DNA from: Pseudomonas sediminis
GTDB lineage: Bacteria; Pseudomonadota; Gammaproteobacteria; Pseudomonadales; Pseudomonadaceae
Direction of reading: 5' to 3'
Assembly: GCF_002741105.1 (NCBI RefSeq)
Contig: NZ_NIQU01000001.1
Location: 806,001 to 870,000, forward strand
DNA length: 64,000 bases
Below the pieces are notes generated by a model that worked only from the letters and a program-made list of their open reading frames with translations, was not told the origin of the DNA and did no database searches. This document shows positions 47,968-57,800 of the stretch, in pieces; the first letter of the stretch is position 1; every line of letters starts with the position of its first letter. A program made the position numbers and the translations under genes.

Positions 47968-48481
47968 GCGCACAGCGCGGGCAAACACTGACTCGACGTG
48001 TGCCAGCGCGCGCCATCACCAGCTTATCCACAGACTGATCAACAGATTCAGGGGATAATCTTCACCCTGCGAGTGATCATCAGAAAAAACACTGGACAAA
48101 CGCACGCAATCTGCCCTCTTCGCGGCGCCCACAACGGCCTGATCAAAAAAACGCCAAAGCGCTGAAGCCTTCGCCAGCAAAGGGCTACGACAAGGATTAC
48201 AGAAGTTATCAACAACATCACCCACAGCTCTCGTGGACAAACGCAAAGCTCGGCTACAGCTTCACGAAAACATGTCAAGTCTCTGTGTACAAAGGGAAAA
48301 TGCCACTGATCAAATCTTCATCAGCACCCTGAAAACGGCGCCATTTAAGCCCCACAGACAGGCACCACCAGCTTATCCACAGTTATTCCCACAGGCTTCG
48401 TGGAAAACTTTATTTTCCCCACCTGGCATACTGCCTGCTTAGGCGAGTAGCCTTCGTTTCCCTGCCTAGTAAGGACGCTTC
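47968..48481. other. 514-base intergenic region with DnaA-box-like sequences
   Basis: Perfect TTATCCACA at 48024-48032 and 48373-48381, TTATCAACA at 48206-48214, and TTATTCCCA at 48384-48392. Two dyads, CCACAGCTCTCGTGG (48222-48236) and CCACAGGCTTCGTGG (48389-48403), follow the boxes. CTGATCA occurs three times (48035, 48138, 48307) and (C/G)TGGACAAACGC twice. It is richer in A+T than its flanks. I see no convincing gene; short reverse frames look accidental. Confidence 0.55.
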
Positions 48482-49096
48482 ATGTTCAGTTTCTTCCTCG
48501 CCGCCATGCTGCTTGGTTTCGTGTTCAACGCCGCTCCGGGTGCCGTGTTCAGCGAAACCCTGCGCCGCGGCCTGCGTGACGGCTACAGACCTGCGCTGCT
48601 GGTGCAGATCGGCTCGCTGGTGGGCGACGCCACCTGGGCCGCACTCGGCCTCACCGGCCTGGCGCTGCTGCTCGACAGCGCACAGATTCGCTACCCGCTG
48701 ACGCTGGCCAGCGCGCTCTACCTGGCCTGGCTTGGCTATCAGTCGCTACGCGACGCCCATCGCCCGCCACAACCCAGCGATGATGGCCAGGTCGCTGCCG
48801 GTGGCGCTTTTGCCGCGGGCGCGGCGCTATCGCTGACCAACCCGCAGAACATCGTCTACTGGGCTGCGATGGGTGGTGCGATGGCCGCCATCGGTGTCGC
48901 CCAGCCAACACCCATGCATTTGGCGGTGTTCTTCGCCGGGTTCATGGTGTCGTCGATCCTCTGGTGCTTCATCTGCGCCGGCCTGGTGGACTGGTTCCGC
49001 CGCGCCGCCTCGCTGCTCTGGCACCGCCTGACCTATGCAGCCTGCGGCGTGGTGCTGCTGGGCCTGGCCGGGATGAGTGCGCTGGAACTGGTCTGA
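48482..49096 (+). CDS. LysE-family translocator
   Basis: This 204-residue membrane protein has about six spans with LysE/RhtB features: the N-terminal FVFNAAPGAVFSETLRRGLRDGYRPALLVQIGSLVGDATW and NPQNIVYWAAMGGA. The family exports amino acids. It begins immediately after the DnaA-box-rich intergenic region. Ligand unknown. Confidence 0.88.
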   Translation: MFSFFLAAMLLGFVFNAAPGAVFSETLRRGLRDGYRPALLVQIGSLVGDATWAALGLTGLALLLDSAQIRYPLTLASALYLAWLGYQSLRDAHRPPQPSDDGQVAAGGAFAAGAALSLTNPQNIVYWAAMGGAMAAIGVAQPTPMHLAVFFAGFMVSSILWCFICAGLVDWFRRAASLLWHRLTYAACGVVLLGLAGMSALELV

Positions 49097-49195
49097 TCGC
49101 ACGGCGGCTATCGCCATCATCGAAACAATCTAACGGCGCGGCGCCGGCATCGGGACTAGCCTGAACAGCATGTCCCTGCGTCAGGAAGCCGCGCC

Positions 49196-49273
49196 ATGTA
49201 CCTCAACGACCTGCTCAAGCAACTGCTCGCCAGCTACGCCTGCGCTACCTGCGGCATTGATACGCGGCACTGA
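49196..49273 (+). CDS. Possible 25-residue small ORF
   Basis: ATG 49196 opens [20 protein letters not shown], ending after 25 residues; it contains a CATC pair. GGAAG precedes the ATG. It could be a small peptide, a remnant of a gene, or chance. I have no homology evidence. Confidence 0.2.
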   Translation: MYLNDLLKQLLASYACATCGIDTRH

Positions 49274-49332
49274 CACTTGGTGGCTGCGTAGCGACTGGTT
49301 ACCCTTGGCGCATTCAGCCAAGGAGTTCGTCC

Positions 49333-49920
49333 ATGTCCCTGCGTAGCGTCTGCGTCTTCTGTGGAGCCAGCCCCGGCGCCAGTCCTATCTACCGCGAAGC
49401 CGCCGAAGCGCTGGGTCAGCACCTGGCCGAGCGTGGCATTCGTCTGATCTACGGCGGCGGCGCCGTCGGCCTGATGGGTGTGGTCGCCGACGCGGCGCTC
49501 AATGCCGGTGGCGAAGTGATCGGCATCATCCCGCAAAGCCTGGAGCGCGCCGAAATCGGCCACCGCGGTCTGACCTGCCTGGAAGTGGTGGATGGCATGC
49601 ACGCACGCAAGGCGCGCATGGCTGAGCTGGCTGACGCCTTCATCGCCCTGCCCGGCGGCCTCGGCACCCTGGAAGAACTGTTCGAGGTGTGGACCTGGGG
49701 CCAATTGGGCTATCACGCCAAACCGCTGGGCCTGCTGGAAGTGAATGGCTTCTACAGCAAGCTCGGCGACTTCCTCGATCACCTGGTTGCCGAGCGTTTC
49801 GTCCGTGCTCAGCACCGCGAGATGCTGCAGATTGCCGATAGCCCGCAAAACCTGCTCGATGCCCTGAGCGAATGGCGCCCCAGCGCGGCACCGAAGTGGG
49901 TGGATCGCGCGCCCGTCTGA
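49333..49920 (+). CDS. LOG-family (TIGR00730) Rossmann-fold protein
   Basis: This 195-residue protein has the LOG-family motif [16 protein letters not shown] and the N-terminal [15 protein letters not shown]. Members release free cytokinin-type bases by cleaving nucleoside 5'-monophosphates, or act on other nucleotides. AAGGAG is before ATG 49333. It is transcribed alone ahead of a MITE-like element. Confidence 0.9.
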   Translation: MSLRSVCVFCGASPGASPIYREAAEALGQHLAERGIRLIYGGGAVGLMGVVADAALNAGGEVIGIIPQSLERAEIGHRGLTCLEVVDGMHARKARMAELADAFIALPGGLGTLEELFEVWTWGQLGYHAKPLGLLEVNGFYSKLGDFLDHLVAERFVRAQHREMLQIADSPQNLLDALSEWRPSAAPKWVDRAPV

Positions 49921-49939
49921 GCCTATACGCAGACATGTA

Positions 49940-50081
49940 AGAATCTGTTCACGATCTCGCGAGCTAGAGCCATACAAGGCAAACACAGGCGAGGAAGCGG
50001 AGTTTACGAGCTGTAAATGAGCATTCCGAGCCTGTTTTTAACGCAGTAGGGCCGACGCGCAGCAGATCGTGAACAGGTTCT
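49940..50081. repeat. MITE-like palindromic element, copy 3 (142 bp)
   Basis: Terminal inverted repeats AGAATCTGTTCACGATCT and AGATCGTGAACAGGTTCT match at 17 of 18 positions. The core contains GTAAATGAGCATTCCGAGCCTG, inverted with respect to copies 1 and 2. It lies between the LOG-family gene and the DUF808 gene. Confidence 0.8.
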
Positions 50082-50127
50082 AACACAATGCTACGCTCTG
50101 CGGTCTCTCCCCCACGGAAGCCGCAAC

Positions 50128-51063
50128 ATGGCCGGAAGCAGCCTGCTCGCCCTGATCGACGACATCAGTACCGTACTCGACGACGTCGCCACCATGACCA
50201 AGATCGCCGCGCGCAAGACCGCCGGCGTGCTCGGTGATGACCTCGCGCTCAATGCCCAGCAGGTCACAGGCGTACGTGCAGACCGCGAGCTACCGGTGGT
50301 CTGGGCGGTCGCCAAGGGTTCGCTGCTGAACAAAGCGATTCTAGTGCCGGCCGCCCTGCTGATCAGCGCCGTGGCGCCCTGGCTGGTTGTGCCGCTGCTG
50401 ATGCTCGGCGGCCTGTTCCTCTGCTACGAGGGCGCCGAGAAACTGGTGCACAAGCTGCTGCACCGCCATGGGGAGGACGACAAGCAGGCACACCTGGATG
50501 CCATCGCCGACCCCGAGGTCGACCTAGTGGCATTCGAGCGCGAGAAGATTCGTGGCGCCGTGCGCACCGACTTCATTCTCTCGGCGGAAATCATCGCCAT
50601 CACCCTCGGCACCGTCGCCGCTGCCAGTTTTCTCAATCAGGTGCTGGTGCTCAGCGGCATCGCGCTGGTGATGACCGCCGGGGTTTATGGGCTGGTCGCC
50701 GGCATCGTCAAACTGGATGACGCCGGGCTCTATCTCAGCCAGCGCACCAGTGCCTTCGCCCAGGCCTGTGGTCGCGGCATCCTGCGCCTGGCGCCCTGGT
50801 TGATGAAGACGCTGTCAGTGGTTGGCACAGCCGCGATGTTCATGGTCGGTGGTGGCATTCTCAGCCACGGCCTGCCGCCGGTGGAGGCAGCGGTACACCA
50901 TGCAGCGGATTGGGTAGCGCGCGATGCCGGGCACCTAGTGTCGCTGCTCGTCCCCACCCTGCTCAATGCGCTGTTCGGCATCCTCGCTGGCTTGCTGACG
51001 CTGCCGCTGGTCAGCCTGTGCGGTCGCCTCTGGCGGTCGCTTCGGCCCGCCAAGGCCGAGTGA
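50128..51063 (+). CDS. DUF808 (YedI) family membrane protein
   Basis: This 311-residue protein matches DUF808 from the start: [48 protein letters not shown]. Several hydrophobic spans follow, with conserved [18 protein letters not shown]. The role of the family is not known. It is alone, downstream of a MITE-like element. Confidence 0.88.
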   Translation: MAGSSLLALIDDISTVLDDVATMTKIAARKTAGVLGDDLALNAQQVTGVRADRELPVVWAVAKGSLLNKAILVPAALLISAVAPWLVVPLLMLGGLFLCYEGAEKLVHKLLHRHGEDDKQAHLDAIADPEVDLVAFEREKIRGAVRTDFILSAEIIAITLGTVAAASFLNQVLVLSGIALVMTAGVYGLVAGIVKLDDAGLYLSQRTSAFAQACGRGILRLAPWLMKTLSVVGTAAMFMVGGGILSHGLPPVEAAVHHAADWVARDAGHLVSLLVPTLLNALFGILAGLLTLPLVSLCGRLWRSLRPAKAE

Positions 51064-51383
51064 AAAGATCAAAGCGTGTGCAAACGCCTGCGGCCCTTGG
51101 CCCGCGCTGCCTGGGGGGGATTCTCCCCAAGCTTATCCACAGCTTGCTCCACGTTTTTCGGGGATAAAAACCAAATCCACTCCGGGCGCACTATCGATGC
51201 GTGACAACGCAAGGCAAACCACTGGTTTACTTGAAGTTTTTCACCGTTCATAGGTGTATTTCAGCGCGTTGGCGAAAAGCTGAACAATGGCCTGAAAGCC
51301 CCGAAACGGCGGGATTGCAGCGGTTGTTCCAGAATTTGTGTACAGAGTTACCCACAGATTCCGTGCACAACTGCTGCCACCAT
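51064..51383. other. 320-base intergenic region with DnaA-box-like sequences
   Basis: TTATCCACA at 51133-51141 is followed by GCTTGCTCCACG and GGGGATAA (51159-51166, inverse TTATCCCC). TTACCCACA is at 51348-51356, followed by GATTCCGTGCACAA. This organisation resembles the region at 47968-48481. No gene is seen; it lies between convergent genes. Confidence 0.5.
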
Positions 51384-52280
51384 TTATCCCGCCAACGGCA
51401 ACACGGTCACCTGCACTTCCGGGTCGTGGCTGCCGCCCCCCAGAATCACCCCACGCAGCGGCGACACATCGGAGAAATCCCGCCCCCAAGCCAGGGTGAT
51501 GTGCTCCAGTGCCGGGCGCACGTTGTTGGTCGGATCGAAGTCCACCCAGCCCTGACGCGGGCAAAACAGCGAGACCCAGGCATGCGAGGCATCCGCCCCA
51601 ATCAGCCGAGGCTGGCCGGGCGGTGGCTGAGTTAGCAGGTAGCCGCTGACGTAACGCGCCGCCAGCCCACGCGAACGCAGACAGGCAAGCATGAGGTGGG
51701 CGAAGTCCTGGCACACCCCACGCTTCTCTTCCAGCACTTGCAGCAGCGGCGTGGCCACCTGAGTGGCTTCAGCATCGAAGCTGAATTCGTCGAAGATCTT
51801 CTGCATCAGCGCCTGGCACGCCTGTAGCAGCGGGCGCTCCGGCGTGAAGCAATCGTCGCCGTAGTCGGCGAACACCTGCTTGAGACGCACATAGGGCGAT
51901 TCGAAGCGGTAGCGCGCCGCCTCCAGCAACGCTGGCGCCATCCGTTTGCCGCTGTAGCTGAGAGCCGCGCTGGTAGCCTCCCAGCTTGGTGAGTCATCCA
52001 GCTCCAGCGCTGGCCGCGCCAGCACTTCGACGCGCAGCCGAGCGCTGACGACCAACGCCTCATGTGGGCGCTCGAACACCAGGCGGGTCAGGGGGTTGCC
52101 GAACACGTCCAGACCGTCACGACGCTGGCAGGGCTGTGGGTCGATACGCAATTCCTGTTCATGACAGCGCTGCCAGGGGCATTCGCGCGGCCACAGGTGC
52201 GCCAGTTGCTGGGCCAGGGAAACCGGCGCCGAGTAACGGTAATGGGTGTCGTGGAGAACCTGATACAACGCGCTGCTCAT
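51384..52280 (-). CDS. Transglutaminase-like family protein
   Basis: This 298-residue cytoplasmic protein has an N-terminal beta-rich domain (YQVLHDTHYRYSAPVSLAQQ) and a transglutaminase core. The Cys is in KRGVCQDFAHLMLACLRS, the His in ASHAWVSLF and the Asp in WVDFDPTN. It overlaps the end of the ATP-grasp gene by four bases. It belongs to an operon family predicted to modify or ligate peptides; no substrate is established. Confidence 0.9.
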   Translation of the reverse strand: MSSALYQVLHDTHYRYSAPVSLAQQLAHLWPRECPWQRCHEQELRIDPQPCQRRDGLDVFGNPLTRLVFERPHEALVVSARLRVEVLARPALELDDSPSWEATSAALSYSGKRMAPALLEAARYRFESPYVRLKQVFADYGDDCFTPERPLLQACQALMQKIFDEFSFDAEATQVATPLLQVLEEKRGVCQDFAHLMLACLRSRGLAARYVSGYLLTQPPPGQPRLIGADASHAWVSLFCPRQGWVDFDPTNNVRPALEHITLAWGRDFSDVSPLRGVILGGGSHDPEVQVTVLPLAG

Positions 52281-54763
52281 GAGGATTGCGTCCGCTGACT
52301 GACATCGACATGGGCGAAGAAACGCAGCCCGAGGTGATCGGAGACCGCGCCGGCAGCTTCGCTGATGGCCACCAGCAAATCGGCCAGACCCTCGAGCACC
52401 GCCCGGGTGCTGCCAGGGCCAAACAGCGGGTTTTCCAGGCTGGCCAGGCTGAAGGCGGAGAGCTGCTGTTCCAGATAGACCAGGTAGCGCTCGGCCGGCA
52501 GCTCGAAACGCTCGTTGAGCCCTTCCAGTGAGCGCAGCAAGGTGCGCATCTGGAAGATCACGGCGTGCGGGTTCTGCTCATCGAGCAGCAGCAGGTCGAG
52601 CACCGGGATCAACTGCGCCGAGGCCAGGTAACGAGTACGGTAGGTGATGCTGCTGTTGCCCAGTTCCAGCAGCCATTCCAGCGCCGACTGGTCGGTGGCC
52701 GAGCCGCTACGCAGGAAGCCGGCGAAACTATCGCAAAGAAACTGCAAGCGCTCGATGTAACGACCGAGCATAAGGAAGCGCCAGCCGTCGTCGCGCGTCA
52801 TGTCATCGAGGGCAAAGCCCGACAGCGCCGCCAGCGACATCAGCAGACGGTTGAGAAAATCCAGCAGCTCGCCGAAATCGGCCGGCTGGCCTTCGAGCAA
52901 CTGCGCCTCGCACTGCAGTTCCACCAGCGCCTGCCAGTTGGCCTGGGACAGCTTGCCGCGCACACTGCCAGCGGCCCACTGCAAGCGCTGCAGATTGGAA
53001 CGCAGACTGGCCGGCCAGTCGCTGCCGAGCAACGCCTGCAACAGACGCTCCGCCAGCTCGCCCTCTTCGGGTTCTGCCAGCAGGCCCAATTCCTGCGCCA
53101 GCGCCAGCGCGCTCTGCAGCGCCTGTGGGTCGTCATCGTCATCGACGTAGCGCGCCAGCATGATGCGCAGCAGGCGCGCATTGCCCTCGCAGCGCTCGGC
53201 GTAACGACCGAACCAGTACAGGTTCTCCACCACGCGTGAAGGCAGGAAGGGGTCGCTGCGCACCAGGTCGGCGGTGCCGAGGGTGCGTTGCGTCTGCCAG
53301 GGCTCGCCGCCGCTCTGCCGCGTGCCGAGCACCCAGGTATCCTTGCTTGCCCCGCCGCGCTGCATCGACACGACCTCGGCATCGGCCTCGGCGGCCACGC
53401 GAGTCAGGCCACCCGGCATCACCCGATAGCCATCGGCGCTGGCCACGGCGAACACGCGCATGCCGATGGCCCGCGGCTGCAAACCGCTGCCGTCCCATAC
53501 CGGCGCCTGCGACAGCTTGGCCCGCGCTTGCGCGACATAGGCGTAGGGACGTGCCTGCAGGCGCTCGGCCAGCTTGGCGCGCTGCGCCTCGTCCAGATCA
53601 CGGCCGAATACCGGATTGAAGCTCTGCGAGGGGAAGGCCGGACGCACCAGCAACTGGTCGAGCTTTTCCAGTGCTTCGTCCAGCACCGGCGGTTCGCCGC
53701 ACCACCAACTGGCGATGGATGGCAGCAGCAGTTCCTCGCCCAACAGGTGCTCGCTGATCGCCGGCAAAAAGCCAGGCAGGCCGGGGGATTCCAGCACACC
53801 GCTGCCCAGGGCATTGGCCACCAGCACGCGGCCACGGCGCACGGCCTCGAGCAGGCCAGGTACGCCAAGGGCGGAATCGGTACGCAGCTCCAGCGGGTCG
53901 CAGTAGTCGTCGTCGAGACGACGCAGCACCGCGTGTACGCGGCGTAGTCCGGCCAGAGTCTTGAGGTAGAGCGTGGCGTCGCGCACGGTCAGGTCGCTGC
54001 CTTCGACCAGTGGATAACCGAGCTGGCGCGCCAGGTACAGATGTTCGAAGTAGCTCTCGTTGAAGCGCCCCGGCGTCAGCAGCACCACCAGCGGTGTCTC
54101 GCCGCCACTCGGGGCCTGACGAGCCAGGGTGTCCTGCAGGGTGCGGAAGAAACCGGCCAGGTACTGCACGCGCAGGTCGCGGTACAGCTCGGGGAAGGCG
54201 CGCGAGACGATCTGCCGGTTCTCCAGCGCATAACCGGCACCGGAGGGCGCCTGGGTACGGTCGGCGGTGACCCACCAGCGCCCGTCCGGCGCCCGAGCCA
54301 GATCCACCGCATACATATGCAGCCAGGTACCACCCGGTGCCTGCATGCCCTGACAGGGCCAGAGGAAATTGTTGTGGCCGAACACCAGTTCGGTCGGCAG
54401 CAGGCCTTCGGCGATCAGCTTCTGCGGGCCATACAGATCGGCCAGCACGCGGTTGAGCAAGGTCGCGCGCTGGGCCACGCCAGCGGCGATCTGCTGCCAC
54501 TCGTCAGCGGGGATCAGATTGGGCAGCAGGTCGAGTTCCCACGGGCGGTCGGCGCCGTCCGGGTCGGCGTAGACGTTGTAGGTAACGCCGTTTTCCTGAA
54601 TCTGCCGCGCCAACATTGCCTCGCGCTGCGCCAGGTGTTCCGGGCGGCTGCGTGCCAGTTGCTCGTAAAGGCGGCGCCAATGCGGGCGCACGTTGCCCTT
54701 GGCGTCGAGCAGTTCGTGGTAGGCCCCGGCAGGAGGCGGATAATCAGCTAACAGGTCGTGCAT
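52277..54763 (-). CDS. Circularly permuted ATP-grasp / alpha-E domain fusion protein
   Basis: This 828-residue protein fuses an N-terminal circularly permuted type 2 ATP-grasp domain (about residues 1-490, including NVYADPDGADRPWELDLLPN, LLTPGRFNESYFEHLYLARQLGYPLVEGSDL and the DDDYCDPLELR segment) with a C-terminal alpha-E domain (about 510-815, starting LPSRVVENLYWFGRYAERCEGNARLL). Many genomes encode the two as separate genes. Start 54763 is used; the frame extends ten residues further. It is predicted to be a peptide or amide ligase acting with the transglutaminase proteins encoded beside it. Confidence 0.9.
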   Translation of the reverse strand: MHDLLADYPPPAGAYHELLDAKGNVRPHWRRLYEQLARSRPEHLAQREAMLARQIQENGVTYNVYADPDGADRPWELDLLPNLIPADEWQQIAAGVAQRATLLNRVLADLYGPQKLIAEGLLPTELVFGHNNFLWPCQGMQAPGGTWLHMYAVDLARAPDGRWWVTADRTQAPSGAGYALENRQIVSRAFPELYRDLRVQYLAGFFRTLQDTLARQAPSGGETPLVVLLTPGRFNESYFEHLYLARQLGYPLVEGSDLTVRDATLYLKTLAGLRRVHAVLRRLDDDYCDPLELRTDSALGVPGLLEAVRRGRVLVANALGSGVLESPGLPGFLPAISEHLLGEELLLPSIASWWCGEPPVLDEALEKLDQLLVRPAFPSQSFNPVFGRDLDEAQRAKLAERLQARPYAYVAQARAKLSQAPVWDGSGLQPRAIGMRVFAVASADGYRVMPGGLTRVAAEADAEVVSMQRGGASKDTWVLGTRQSGGEPWQTQRTLGTADLVRSDPFLPSRVVENLYWFGRYAERCEGNARLLRIMLARYVDDDDDPQALQSALALAQELGLLAEPEEGELAERLLQALLGSDWPASLRSNLQRLQWAAGSVRGKLSQANWQALVELQCEAQLLEGQPADFGELLDFLNRLLMSLAALSGFALDDMTRDDGWRFLMLGRYIERLQFLCDSFAGFLRSGSATDQSALEWLLELGNSSITYRTRYLASAQLIPVLDLLLLDEQNPHAVIFQMRTLLRSLEGLNERFELPAERYLVYLEQQLSAFSLASLENPLFGPGSTRAVLEGLADLLVAISEAAGAVSDHLGLRFFAHVDVSQRTQSS

Positions 54764-54807
54764 GGCAAGCTCGGCAGTGGCAAGGCGGTGCAAATCCTTG
54801 AAGCACC

Positions 54808-54855
54808 GTGGGAGGGGCTTTAGCCGCGACCGTCGCCGCTAAAGCGCCTCCCACA
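54808..54855. repeat. Palindromic repeat, GTGGGAGGGGCTTTAGCCGC type
   Basis: GTGGGAGGGGCTTTAGCCGC pairs with GCCGCTAAAGCGCCTCCCAC. It lies between the two operon genes and is related to 6321-6385. No T-run, so not a classical terminator. Confidence 0.75.
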
Positions 54856-54870
54856 CATTGCTGGATTGCG

Positions 54871-57800
54871 TCAGACGCGACGCAGATCCAGGGTCATCGG
54901 CAGTTCATTATTATCTATCGGCTGCGTGACTGGGCGCTTGCCTGGGCTGTGACCCAGGCGGAAGAAGCGCGCCAGACGCCGGCTTTCCGCCTCGTAAGCG
55001 TTGACCGGCAGGCTGTCGTAGTTACGACCGCCCGGATGCGCGACATGGTACTGGCAACCACCCAGCGAACGCTGCATCCAGGTGTCGATCAGGTCGAACA
55101 CCAGCGGCGCGTGCACACCGATGGTCGGTTGCAGACAACTGGCCGGCTGCCAGGCACGGAAACGCACACCGCCGACGAACTCGCCAACCTTGCCGGTCGG
55201 CCGCAGCGGCACCGGCACGCCGTTGCAGGTCAACACATAGCGATCCGGGGCCATGCCGTTCACCTTCACCTGCAGCCGCTCCAGGGACGAGTCGACGTAG
55301 CGTACAGTGCCACCGACCGCCCCCTCCTCACCCAACACGTGCCAGGGCTCCAGTGCCTGGCGCACTTCCAGGTCGATACCCTTGATCATGAAGTCGCCGG
55401 CCTTGGGAAAGCGGAACTCCAGATGCGGGGCGAACCATTCGCTGCGCAGGCGATAGCCAAAGGCGCCCAGCTCCTGCAACACATCGGCGAAGTCCTGCTC
55501 GATGAAATGCGGTAGCAGGTAACGGTCGTGCAACTCGGTGCCCCAACGCACCAGCTTCGCCGGGCGATAGGGCTCCTGCCAGAAGCGGGCGATCAGCGCA
55601 CGCAGCAACAGTTGTTGAGCCAGGCTCATCTGCGCATGCGGCGGCATCTCGAAGGCGCGCAGTTCAAGCAGGCCCAGGCGACCAGTGGCCGAGTCTGGCG
55701 AGTACAACTTGTCGATGCAGAACTCGGCGCGGTGGGTATTGCCGGTGACGTCCACCAGCAGATTGCGCAGCAGACGATCTACCAGCCACGGCGGGCAGTC
55801 GCGGCCCGGCTCCGGCATCTGCGCGAAGGCGATTTCCAGCTCGTACAGCGCGTCGTTGCGCGCCTCGTCCACCCTGGGAGCTTGAGACGTCGGGCCGATA
55901 AACAGGCCGCTGAACAGATAGGACAGCGACGGGTGGTTGTGCCAATAGCTGATCAGGCTACGCAGCAGATCGGGACGGCGCAGGAAGGGTGAATCCGCCG
56001 GCGTCGCCCCGCCGAGGACGAAGTGGTTGCCGCCGCCGGTGCCGGTGTGGCGCCCGTCAATCATGAATTTCTCGCTGGACAGACGCGACTGCCGCGCTGC
56101 CTCGTAGAGAAATTTGCAGCGCTCGACCAGCTCATCCCAACTGGCGGCGGGGTGGATGTTGACCTCGATCACGCCCGGGTCGGGGGTGACGCGGAAATAC
56201 TGCAGGCGCGGGTCCAGCGGCGGCTCGTAGCCCTCCAGCAGCACCGGGCATTTAAGCTCGGCAGCCACGGCCTCGATGGCCGCGACCAACTCCAGATAGT
56301 CTTCGAGATGGCTCAGCGGCGGCATGAACAGGTACAGGCGGCCGTCGCGGGGCTCGGCACACAGCGCGGTACGGACGATGCCGGCAGCCGATTGCCCGTT
56401 GGCCGGGCGCGCGCTCTGCGGGCCGGCACTGGCACCGCGCCAGACACCGCGCAGCTGACGCTGGATCTGCGCCGAGCTGGGCAACGGCGGCAACGCCTGG
56501 CTAGGGTCGACCGGATTGACGTAGGGGTAGTCGGCCTGACTGACCCAGGGCATGGAATCCAGCGGCAGGCGGTAGCCCAGCGCCGAGTCGCCAGGCAACA
56601 GACGGCAATGCTCGTCACGCAGGAACCAGCGCCCACTCTGCCAGCCCTCGCCGACCACCTGACGCGCCAACGGCAACACGTGGCCAACCACCGAGTCGAG
56701 CCCTTGATCGAACACCTTGCGCAGGCGCTCGCGCTCCAGCGGATCACTCAAGCGCGGGTCATCCGGGGTGACGTTGTCCGGCAGCTTGCGCTCGCGCCAC
56801 AGGTAATAGAACCAATCCTCATAGGCTGGGAAAACGTTGCCAGCATCCACCCCCAGATGCGCAGCCAGCGCCCCCAGGAAACGCTCGGCAGTTTCTGCCG
56901 TCGCGCCATAGCCACGTTTCTCGTCAGCCAGCAGCTTGGGGTCGTGCCATAGCGGTTCACCATCGCGCCGCCAGAAGCAGTTCAGCGACCAACGCGGCAA
57001 CTGCTCGCCGGGGTACCACTTGCCCTGACCGAAATGCACCAGTGCCTTGGGCGCATAGTGGTTGCGCAGGCGATAGAACAGGTCGGCCGCCAGGCGACGC
57101 TTGTTCGGCCCGAGCGCGGCGGTGTTCCACTCGTCGTCATCGGGATAATCGAGAGCGACGAAGGTCGGCTCGCCGCCCATGGTCAGCCGCACGTCGTGCT
57201 TGTGCAGGTCATCGTCGATCTGCTGGCCCAGCGCCTGGATCGCCTGCCACTGCGCCTCGCTGTAGGGCTTGGTGACGCGTGGTGCTTCCCACACACGCTC
57301 GACGCTCATCAGGTGCTCGAATTCCACCTCGCACTCGTCCAGACCGCCGGTGATCGGCGCCGCCGAGGATGGCTCCGGGCTGCAGGCCAGCGGGATATGG
57401 CCTTCGCCGGCGAACAGGCCTGAAGTGGGATCGAGACCGACCCAGCCGGCCCCGGGCAAATACACCTCGCACCAGGCATGCAGATCGGTGAAGTCCTTGT
57501 CGGTACCGGAGGGCCCGTCGAGGGCTTTGACGTCGGCCGTGAGCTGGATCAAGTAGCCGGAAACAAAGCGCGCCGCCAGCCCCAGATGACGCAGCAGTTG
57601 CACCAGCAGCCAGGCCGAATCACGGCACGAACCGGCAGCCAGTTCGAGCGATTGCTCCGGCGTCTGCACACCCGGCTCCATGCGGATCAGGTAGCGAATG
57701 TCGGCCGACAGACGTTGGTTCAGCTCGACCAGAAAATCGATGCTGGGCACCGGTTTGCGAGAAATACCGGCCAGGTACTTGGTGAACAGCGGCGTAGCCG

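Noticed and set aside
48016..48278. Minus-strand 76-codon frames in the DnaA-box region
   Set aside because: They have no plausible ribosome site, codon bias is unlike neighbours, and they overlap the repeated boxes.
47968..48481. Chromosomal replication origin oriC
   Set aside because: DnaA boxes are present, but none of the genes that flank oriC in Pseudomonas (dnaA, dnaN, recF, gyrB, rpmH, rnpA, gidA) is nearby.
49196..49273. Confident small gene after the LysE-family gene
   Set aside because: Only 25 codons, no homology, and the frame may be accidental; kept as a low-confidence feature only.
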